From assembly GCA_013398955.1 (NCBI GenBank), contig VWPU01006253.1, positions 1 through 64,000 of the forward strand: a stretch of 64,000 nucleotides of DNA. The letters run 5' to 3'. Origin of the DNA: Callaeas wilsoni. Its lineage: Eukaryota; Chordata; Aves; Passeriformes; Callaeidae. The first letter of the stretch is position 1. Every line of letters starts with the position of its first letter. A program made the translations under genes and the position numbers. The notes under the pieces are model-generated. The model was not told the DNA's origin. It did not search any database and was given only the letters and a program-made list of their open reading frames with translations. Below, piece after piece: positions 54,306 through 64,000 of the stretch.

Positions 54306-54370
54306 GAGTCACAGAATGATTTGGGCTCAAAGGAACCTTTTAAAGTTCATCTAGTGTATCCCCCGGTAAT
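54306..54370 (-). mobile_element. CR1 LINE 3' tail remnant
   Basis: AGTCACAGAATGATTTGGGC followed by TCAAAGGAACCTTTTAAAG is a decayed CR1 3' end in minus orientation. Only about 65 bases are recognisable. Confidence 0.7.
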
Positions 54371-57300
54371 ACTTATTATTATTCCATTTGTGACTACAAG
54401 TTGCAACCAGTATCAGGATTTACTGATCTAGAGACAGTACAAACCTGTCCAAACCAAGAACTTCATCTATACTCATGCTGCATTGCAACCTCAGGCAGCC
54501 AAAAGAAGCATTCGAGTAATTAATTTCTAGCCTAAGACCATGAAACCATGTCAGGACAAAATGGCATTCATATCAGCAAGACTCAAAAAGACAAAACTGG
54601 AAGATGTTGTAGAGATGGGGAAATGTGGCATAGACAAATGGAAAGACCTGATACAGTCACAAGTGGTACCAATAGAGACAAGTTGATTCTGAAGTGAAGA
54701 ATTCCTCTGGCACTTTAACCTCAAAATTTTCTTCATCCTCCTGATATACAGTGCTATAAAGTATTTTCGTGAGATGACTTGAGCCAACAAAACATGCAAA
54801 ACCCGCTCAAAAAAAGCTGCACTTACCAAAACTGATTTTAAGGCCAGTACAGTTATCGCACATCTGTATCCTCATGGCAAACACAAGTAGTAAGAGAATA
54901 TAAAAACAAACAGAAAGACACAAAAAAACCCCACAGTGGCTTTGGCTCTAAATGCAAGTCCTGCATCAGTTTGACTGTGCACTGCCAAGAGCTGACTGCC
55001 TCTGCCTTGTCTTACTCCATGTAAGACTGAACAAAGAGACACAAGACTCAGCAAAGAAAAAATCACCCTGATTCACGGGTATGCTCCAGCTGTTCTGCTC
55101 CACTCCAGCAATGCAAAACAGCTGTAAACCTGGTTTAACCAGAAAGTTAAATTGGGTTTATGACTTCTCAGTATTGGCAAAGAAGTACAAAGCAGCTGGA
55201 GTTTACTAGTATACTCAGCCCTGGGGGTTTGCCCTTAAAAGTTAACTTTTGCTCCAGCCAGAAGAAAGAATATCAACCACAGTTAAACTTTAATGTGGGT
55301 TTTTATCTCATAATCTATTGTAATTTTTTAAATAATGCTGAGGAAAAAAAGGGCTTATCCGCTATGCCAACGTACAGTTTAGGACCAGACGTCCAAGACA
55401 CCAGCTCCGGTTTTGATCTGCATCAGCTGAAAATGGAGATGCTGACTGCTGGGATCTGAACTCATCCTTGGCAAGTACAAATTCTCATTACAGAAGTGTG
55501 ACCAAGTTTGTTCTGAGTAGCATCACAGCATAGGCTTTCTTTGTAGACTTCATACCAAATCCCATCATATTCCCTGAGGAAAACTGCCTGCAACTCATCA
55601 ATCCATGCTTTAGACTATCTATCACAACTAAAAATATCTCATCAGATACATGTCAACCAGAAACCTGTTCTATAAACTCTCCCATCTGTGGATAGTGGTG
55701 TCTTGTTTGTTTGAAAGAATTTCATGAGCATAATTTTTCCCAGCGGAGGCTTCTAGCAATCGTATTTCAGGAGAAAAAATCCTCTGAAGTAGCAAAAGTT
55801 GGACTCAGGGTTTGATGTTGAATTACTGTCTTCTGGAAAGCAAGAATAGCTTGAGCCTTCAGTATATCAGACTAGCTTTGAGGAAAATGCGATTTGAAAT
55901 TTCAGTATAGAAGAAACCAAGAGATTCTTAAAATTCACTGAGGAGATTCTCTGCAGCCATCATTCAGATTTGGCTTAGGACAAGGAATCACCAGCACAGC
56001 CTCACAAAAAGACTGGTCAGTAGTGAATATTTATAAAGACCATATTTAAAATAATATAGGGCTTTAAAAGAGTATGCAGAAAAGTAAGAGTCAGTTAAAT
56101 CAGAAAAAAAAATAGAAGAGTATAATACTGAAGAAAATACAGAAAAACGCAGCGAATGGCAACCTTTAAAAACATGAGAAGTACAAGGGAGAAAAGTGGG
56201 ATGTTATTAAAAGAAGAGGGAGGTGAAATTGATGACAACTTTAATCTGGCCAAGATCCTGAACTCTACAGACTACAAAGAATTTGTCTGGCCAATGTCCA
56301 AGAGTTTCTGTAAAATTAAAGGGTGGAAATGCACTTGAAAGTTAGAGTAAGCTAAAAAATATAGGAGACCAGGCATTAGATACATTATATGCTGTAGCCT
56401 GTAAACATAGAGTCATTATTCTTATAAATAAAACCATACAACAAATATTTAGAGACCAACCCAAACCAAAATGTTGGCTCTAAATAACCACAAATTGTGC
56501 AGGAGTTTGAAACTAGATCCCAGCTCTGTGGCAGGCCCTTCCCTGGTGGAAGGGGGCACCAACCCTGGGACAGTCTGTTTCTGGATTCTGTGGTTTGGAC
56601 TGCTCTCTACCAGACAGGAAAAAGAATCCTTCACAAAAAAAGGAAAACATGACACAAGATTAATGCTGCAGAGGTACCTATTCTCCCTGAGACCAGTGTG
56701 AAATCACTGGGAAATTTAAAATGACTGCAAAGTCCAGAAAATATTAACGTTTTTTGTAGGCGTAAGCACAACTCAAACAGAAGAAGCTTAACATTTTAAA
56801 TATTTGCAAGCTGATATTTGGTGGCCTACAAACCACAGGGAAAAAGACATTGTATATGTTTCCCTGTACCATGGTGGTTATCATGACAGTAGTATCAGGG
56901 AGCCAGATGTTATCTTAATAACAAGAAAGGTCCTATATTTCCCTTAGCCCTTTTGAACTCTTGGCACTGCTGCCACACAGCAGTGAGTCCCACCATGTAA
57001 CTGCGCACACAAGAAGAGAAAGAGTACTTTTTCATGTTAAAATGATTTGTCTTTATAGTATGACTGTCCATTTTCTGCAGTGTTATAAAAAGATAAATGC
57101 CACTCTATGTATTTCCTTTCTAAATGTGACTATTTCAAAAGGAAATCATTAGGAAATTTCCATGGGAATGGTTTCACAAGAAAAATGCAGCTCCATTAAG
57201 CTGAAGTTTCAAGTTTAAGTTGTTCGTTTCATTCACAATCTACAATTTTCTTTTGGGAAAACAGTAATTATCAGGCTAGTCCTGTTGAACTGATGTTTGG

Positions 57301-59446
57301 GTTTGTAATAGTTCAACAAATCATTAAAGTGCATTTTTTTCATCTACATGCTACATTAGCCAAGCTATCTTTCAGACCTCCCACATCCCTTTCTGAGCCA
57401 GACTTTGGAAGACTATCTGCCCTTGTACAATTTAGATTGCCCTCTATCTAAACTTCTTGGCTGTAATCCAAATCCTTTCAGATTTCATTCATAACAAAGC
57501 TTCTCGTTGACTCTAAACACTCCAATTGTTCACTTGCTATTTTTATTACATACATGGGTGCACACGCATACACACAAAGACACATAAATATATGTATGGG
57601 ATTGAGTTCCTAAAAATGTATTTGGCGTTTAAATCAGTGATCTTCCAGTGGCTCACACAGCAGAAATTATAGTACTTTCAATGGTACTTTCCATTGGGAA
57701 GCTTCTTGCAATCTAATGTTCTGTTTGCTGTTTCGATCACGTCTGCAGAGTGACCAGATGGTTTTCCTAAGCAGCGGTTCTGGGGAATTTCTGCAATTGA
57801 TAAACATATTCTTCCTTTTATTTCCTTCACATACAACTGACTTGCATCCAAACCAGCCAATTTTCCACCTTTGACTATGCAGCCACGCAGGTAGGATTAA
57901 GAGAAAAGATTCTCCAGAAGAACCTGAACACGGTTCTGGTTTTATTAGCTTCTAGCATTTCAAGACCAAGCTAGGAATGAAACAAATTATTTTTAAAAGT
58001 AACACAATGAGGGATGGAGTTGGTATGAGTTCATGGGGGACAGAACCACAAGTGACTGAATAGATTACAGGGCTGTATTACAACAGTATGGTGCATGGAC
58101 CTGGAAAAGATGTGTTAGGAACTTCAATCAAGCCTGTGCTATGAAAGGCAACTGTGTCATATAAACACAATTTAATTTGAAATCTGAAAGATCACATACA
58201 CATGCCAAGCCATAAATTGAATTTCCCCTCAGAATTATTCTAAAATCCCACAGCTCCCATGTACTTTCACGGAGGAAAAGCAGCACAAAACTGGTGACTT
58301 AGCCTGAGGGATCAGTCGCAGTGAACGCATTCTCTCCTTTTCCCTTAACATTCGTGCTCCTTAGATGTGTATTTGTGGCTTGGCTTTTTCTCTTTTCTTT
58401 TAGCAACTGCCTTCAGCTGAAGCTCCCCAGGTCACATCCTGACACACTCTGCCAACCGCAATCCCACATGTCCAAGTCCCTACATGCCATCACACACGCT
58501 GATTCCAGGAAGCGCACGCTGCTGCACTTTGTTCCTTCCACTGAGCCACCCTGATTTACGCCTGCTGAAGCCACGGTCCCAAGTGTCATAACACCTACAC
58601 TGCGCAGTTGTCCCACATGTGTATATCCTATTATCCAAACAACAGATGCACCAGCATGCGTTCACACACATACTCCAACATCTGGTGATCACAAGCCCAC
58701 TGTAAAAACTCCATGGACTTCATTCATCTTTTCAGAACTCACAAACACTTCATCTGTACAACTGAAGAGGTGCACAACCTTTTTCACTTCATTGAAAGAA
58801 GCGTGTGCTTTTAACGTGGCATTTACAGGCACACGTGGGGAAATATAAGCAATCGCTTGCAGTTACTCTAAAATCACTTATTTAGTCCTTCTGAAAACAG
58901 GGCAGGAATGGCTCTGACATAAACACTTCACAGGTGCCGCACACAATGTGCATATAGATATGCACCTTTCTATTTCTTAGTTGTACCTGTGCCTACATGC
59001 CTTACCTGCTGTGAGGCTCACTTATCCACTTTCTGGTTAGAAGTTGTGCCAGAATAAAACTGATAAAAGGAAATGGAGAATCATATCCAGATAGCTATCA
59101 AATTAAAAACATCCCGCTGCTTAAGAGTAAAACTAGTGCTTGCATAAGTCAGCATTTCTAAATGCTGGAAATTTCCAGTCTGTTTTCCTTTGTTTCTCTC
59201 ATCCACATCTAATATAAAAGATATATTCAAGGAGAATGTTGGCAAAACCTTCTAATCGTTTGGTGTTTTATGAAAAATACTTTAATTCAGAATGTTTATG
59301 CCTGCCTGACTCTCAGTTTGTGCTCTAGAAACAATAGGATGTCCCAATGTGATGTTCTCTGGGAAGTGCATGGTCTGGAAGCACTGCAGTCACAAAGGTC
59401 TCAGGTTTGCCTGATTCCCTCGCCAGTGATGTCAAAGGATCAGTGA

Positions 59447-59482
59447 TGACCTCAGAAAGCAGTTGGTTTCTGTGACCTCAGA
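59447..59482. promoter_or_regulatory. Paired TGACCTCAGA motif
   Basis: TGACCTCAGA occurs at 59447-59456 and again at 59473-59482, 26 bases apart. TGATGTCAAAGGATCA stands just upstream at 59427-59442. TGACCT is a nuclear-receptor half-site. The regulatory role is inferred and unproven. Confidence 0.2.
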
Positions 59483-62400
59483 TAGCACCCTTTATGGATG
59501 TCAAAAACAGGGCTAGTAATTTTCTGTGTATGAATACCCACACATTTTCAACCATGCAGAACTAAACTATTTCATAACCCATTCTTTTAAAACCTTTAAA
59601 AGCATGTACTACACTTGGAAAATTATATGCATATTTTGAGTTTGCTGAGGGTTTTTTTCCAACCATCTTTTCTCTAAAAAAGTTGGGCTTTTTGACAGCG
59701 GAAAGAATAGCTCGCTGCATCTTACTGCTGATGAGAAGAAGAAATATTTTGTATTCTACTGAATTACTTGATTTAGAAAACAAAGAGGAATATTTTCATG
59801 TGGAAAGGAAATCTACAACATTCTAAAAAAATTTTAAATCTCAACTACAACTAAAAATGCAAATATTCCATATATTTTTGAAGTAGAAAATGAGAATTTA
59901 CATCACCATTAACTTTTACTTTAGCCTTCATGATATGAGTTTAAAATAACATCAAGAGATATAGAGGTAGCACATTGAATTTGCAGTCTCCACATGTCTC
60001 CCAAAAAGCGCTGTTCAACCTGTGTCTGCCATGCAGCTTTAGAACTTGCACACTGAGACACTCCTCTCTCACTTAGGGGTTTCTATCATGAACAACTGTG
60101 GCACAGAGAAAGCTGAAGGTGTGCTACTGCAGAAAATGCACAGAATGGGAAGTCAAAACCACTCAAACTAAAGCCCAGAGATGGAAAGACCCCCATGGAC
60201 ACCAACACACCAAGAATTCAGTGCCTGTCAGTCCTACCAGTACTCGTTACCACTTAGCATATTCCACACAAAAGGTCCTAATGAACAAGAGTGTGACTCT
60301 TCTGACATACAAATGATTCTTCACATCCTTCCCAGATGCTGCTGCAGATTTATCTTACTGCTCACTTCAAGAAGAACACAGAGGAAAAGCAGAGTTTAAT
60401 TTGTCATTTGAGTTTCATTGGGAATGAGGCAAAAATGCACAAGCAGCCAGATAGCACATCCCTTATTGGGTTTCTAAACATGTTATTTCATCACTTAATT
60501 TATTGTCTCTGGTGCTCTGGTGCATCCTCTCATGGCCTCCTTATTGCTGAAATGCTGCCATCTGTGGCTCAAAACTTCCTTTCAGCCTTTCCCATACTAC
60601 AGCATCAAGTGGTTGGGAGAAGAACTGAACTAGTAAGGGATCCACCAGTTCTCGTGGGCAAAAAGAGGAGAAGAAAAAGATCGTCTCAGAAGAACATACT
60701 TTCCTCCCCCTCTCTCCACCTTCCCTTCAATCATACTTCTGTCACCTTCTTCTTGTGTGGTAAAATTTGATGTGAAAAGCAGCCCGGGCTTGTCTCTGAT
60801 GCTGCTGAGTTTGACCATGTGGCTACGGGAGGAGGCAGCAATTTCCTCTCCCAGTACAGTTTCGAAGCCCCACAGCGATGCTTCAAAGTGAAAATCTGAC
60901 CCACCCCTTCCAGCCTGGAGCCCAGCAGGGTCTGAGGTGCAGCTGGGCTGCTCTTCAGTGAGATGCACTATGGAAGGCGGAGAGGGAGAGGGAGGGAAAG
61001 GACAAGGCTAAAACAAAAGTACAACAAATGTACAGGGTAAGAAAAGAGAAGGAAGAGGCTGGGGATTAGGACAGCTTATTGGGTGGAATTGGCTTCTTGG
61101 CACCAAATGCTGTAAAGAGAGAGCGGTCCAGGAGGCATTATAGCCTTATACCTTCTCACAAGACACCCCAGCAGAAGGAATGACAGTGAGCCAGGCTAAT
61201 GTCCTCGATGCCACACCACTCTTTCCACAGCTTATGTCAGTCTGGCTTTGTACTGCTGGCTGCAAGTCTGATCTGCTCAAGCAGAGCAGCTCATTTCCTC
61301 CTGGGTGCATCAGCTAAGCAGGAACTTCTTAACCCATCTCAGCAGCTTTCTTGCCCACGTCCATTTCATGATGGAGAAAAACATTAACGCAATAGGGAAA
61401 TGTGGAGTTGCTTCAACGGAAATCTCTTTGTTGCATAAAGCACCCAGAATCCTGACTGGCATTCTGTTTTTGACTCCTGAGAGTCTGGTTTTTACAAAAA
61501 TTTTATGGTATTTAGGTGTAAAGAAACTAGTACTAAAATACTTTCACACGTTTGCACAGACCAGTTGCAGGCAAGTTCCACTGAGGCATAGAGATTTAAA
61601 AAAAAAAGAAACTAAAACAAAGTAAAAGAAGAGAAAATAGAAGTGGCTGGCTGAAATTAAGTGGCTATTTCCACAGTTGAATTCAAGATGTCTTTCCAAA
61701 ATGCCAGTTTTGCAGCCACAATTACTTTTCTGCTGCTAAAACAAGTCAAGATATTTACAGAACCGTAAACTACTGAAATTTGTTGGCCTCACTTGAAAAT
61801 ATAAGCAATGGGTTTTCCCCAGAAGGCAGCAAAGCAAATCTAGCATTGCATCTGTTACATCCCCTGCCTCTCCATAACTTTCTCTGCAACCAGGACAAGA
61901 CCCTCACAAGCTCATTATATTGAATATTTCACAGGAAAGCAGCTAACTTGTGACTTTTACTCTAAAAAGTGTGCCTTTCTTGCAAGGAAGACGTAGCTAG
62001 AGAATAACCAATTCCTCTGTTTACTGAGTGGGAGGAACTGAGAAGGTCATATCCATGGGGCATGCTTTGTATAATAACTGTGGTGTTTCTAAATCCAGGA
62101 AGGCATCTCCGTGTCAGCTTATAGGGTTACTTAGCAAGCATGACTTTGTGTTTTTTCTTGAATAAAGAATTCCTCACACCGATTGGCAATCAAAAAAATA
62201 TTCAGTAAGAACCTCCTGTGCAGAGAAGCCCTCAGAGCACAGAGCAAGTGTCCTGTGCTGGATATTGCTGGGATAACCTGTAGTGTCCCGCTGCCTTCAC
62301 CACACTCGTCCAGCCTCACACCCCCAGAACTTGTTCTTCTCGGTCCCTTGTGTTTCAAGCAGCAAGAGGCCATGCAGCCCTCTCTGGAAGGACAGGTGGC

Positions 62401-62639
62401 GGAGCATGCCCCATTCCGCAGCACGACCAGGAGGCATGTGCTGTGCCCCGCGTTGAAACCTGGGCCACAGCAACCCCCTCCGCCTGGAAAGGCTGTGACA
62501 AAGAGCTTCCCCCATCCCAGGAAAGACCATGGCTCTCTCCTGCGTGTAGCACAGGGCACATGCACCAGCGCACGCCTCCTGTGACCAGCTGGTTTTGCTG
62601 CATTGTTGCTGTTGTCCTGCTACCCTGCTCATAACCCCT

Positions 62640-63240
62640 TATACAACAGCAAGAGTTCTCTGCCATCCAGAGGCGCAGGGAGATGGCCATGGGGGTTACA
62701 GTCGGTTCATCACGTGTTGTTTCTGCTACTGCTTCCTCCGCAGGGATGAAGTTCTTTCCCTGCTCTAACATGAGGTCTCTCCCACGGGGAGACAGTTCCC
62801 CACAAACTTCTCTAATATGAGTCCTTTCCACAGGCTGCAGTTCTTCAGGAACTGCTCCAGCGTGGGTTCCTTTCCACAGGGTGCAGTTTTTCAGGCACAG
62901 ACCGCTCCTGCATGGGCCTCCTGCAGGGTCACACATCCTGCCACTAAACCTGCTCCAGCATAGGCTCCTCTCTCCATGGGTCCACGGGTCCTGCCAGGAC
63001 TTCCTACAGGGTCACAGCCTTCTTCCAGGTATCCACTTGCTCTGGCATGGGGTTCTCCATTTGCTGTAAGTGGGTCTCTGGTCCCCTATGTACCTCTGAA
63101 TCTCAGCTCCGGCACCTGTAGCACCTCTTCCCATCCTTCTTCACTGACCTTGATGTCTGCATGATTGTTTCTCTCACATATTCTCACTCTTCTCTTCTCT
63201 GGCCACAAGTACTTCTGCACAATAATTTTTCCTCTTCTTA
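62640..63240 (-). repeat. Interspersed repeat with internal ~48-bp periodicity
   Basis: A GC-richer block with degenerate units of the form CTGCTCCAGCRTGGGYTCCT...CCACAGGG. Unit cores lie near 62760, 62809, 62852, 62901 and 62950, with another at 63037, so spacing is about 45-50 bases. An open minus-strand frame (to 62355) crosses it and repeats a VERTH/GAVPEELQ-like peptide. I recognise it as a type of repeat common in bird genomes but cannot assign the family (ERV-derived or CR1 5' region). Related sequence may extend down to about 62165. Confidence 0.5.
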
Positions 63241-64000
63241 AATAAGTCACAGACAGTACTAATGGCTATTAGACAAGAAGATAATTAAACAATCTGGTGC
63301 AACATGAACAAATCCTGTGTTTTTTTGGGATAGATCTGTAAGATTCATCAGCACCAGTAATCATAAGATTTGCCAATACTGGTGTGTTTTTCACTGCAAA
63401 ATCTTTTTTTCTGGAGTCTAGCACAATCTCACCACAGTTACATCTTCGAACATTTGCAAGGATAAACTTGGGGCTCCCCCACTCTTGCTGTAAACAGGAC
63501 TGGGCAGAGGAGCTTGGGAGCTGGCAAGGAACTAAGCAGGAACTCTGACCACGCAAACCTACATGCAGTGAGTACTGCTTCTGTCCCATTCCCACACACT
63601 GACCCACTAAATGAGCTCTGCAGACTGTCAGTGCTAGGACTGTGTGCTGCTCTTTCACCCTCAGAGCAAGAGGGGCACAGCACCCAGCTTGAGGAGCTAG
63701 AGTGCGTGTACTTCCAGCTATAAAATGTTTGCTGAACTGCTATATTGAGCTGCTGGAGCAGACAAAAGCAGCGTTCACGCTGCTTAGCACCTGACCCACT
63801 GTTTCTTCTGATTTTATTATATCTCTTTTACAGTATCACTGCTAGTTCACACTCTTATTTCTTTCACGATCCTGAGACTGTCTATGCACTCCTGATGATT
63901 TACTGCATGTGATTTCCTCCCACTTATATAGTCCTCAGCTTTTTATTTCAGAGGTTTGAAAAGCACTCAAAAGAATCTGCCAGAAACGTACAGCTTTTGA
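63241..64000. other. Non-coding tail of the window
   Basis: AT-rich sequence with no recognised gene, splice-supported exon or repeat. Confidence 0.6.

Larger units (their letters stand above)
47515..64000. other. Upstream sequence of TBX18 exon 2: intron 1 and/or 5' flank
   Basis: 16.5 kb with no recognisable coding exon on either strand. The expected first TBX18 exon should be GC-rich, begin MAEKRR-like and end in phase 1, but I did not find it. Contents: an AT dinucleotide block (47633-47702), CR1 remnants (49820-50032, 51577-51670, 54306-54370), a paired 10-bp motif (59447-59482) and a periodic repeat (about 62640-63240). The rest shows nothing I can name. Confidence 0.7.

Noticed and set aside
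1..64000. Bacterial-type systems, CRISPR arrays, tRNA or rRNA genes
   Set aside because: Intron-containing vertebrate gene structure, avian repeats and very low coding density throughout. No spaced direct repeats or cloverleaf-like segments were seen.

Overview
The window is vertebrate nuclear DNA, almost certainly from a bird. It is mostly AT-rich and non-coding, and it holds CR1-type LINE 3' ends and a probable solo LTR. Its only gene that I can support is spliced, with canonical GT-AG introns. The exact species cannot be read from the sequence.

The gene is the TBX18 orthologue on the minus strand. Seven coding exons (exons 2-8 if the usual eight-exon structure holds) lie between 47514 and 12321. 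All six internal junctions keep phase (2, 2, 0, 0, 2, 1 in transcript order) and together they give an open frame of 533 residues after the split first codon. The frame covers a short acidic/Pro-rich N-terminal piece, the complete T-box DNA-binding domain (exons 2-6, ending near the exon 6/7 junction), and a long Ser/Pro/Tyr-rich C-terminal domain ending in MSVHMV. That ending and the C-terminal body separate TBX18 from its paralogue TBX15.

The first coding exon (start codon, nuclear localisation signal, eh1/Groucho-binding motif) was not found in the 16.5 kb upstream of exon 2. It must lie beyond 64000, or intron 1 is unusually long.

Layout: 1-10.4 kb is the 3' flank with a probable solo LTR and an (AAAG)n tract. 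About 10.4-12.3 kb is probable 3' UTR. 12.3-47.5 kb is the gene, with introns of 13.4, 6.8, 3.5, 0.36, 1.8 and 7.8 kb from 3' to 5'. 47.5-64 kb is upstream sequence (intron 1 and/or 5' flank) with decayed CR1 pieces and a tandemly periodic repeat near 62.6-63.2 kb. I see no second protein-coding gene, tRNA, rRNA, CRISPR array or other novel multi-gene system. The most interesting non-gene signals are two isolated CpG-rich blocks inside introns, one abutting a palindromic GATA pair, and the missing first exon.
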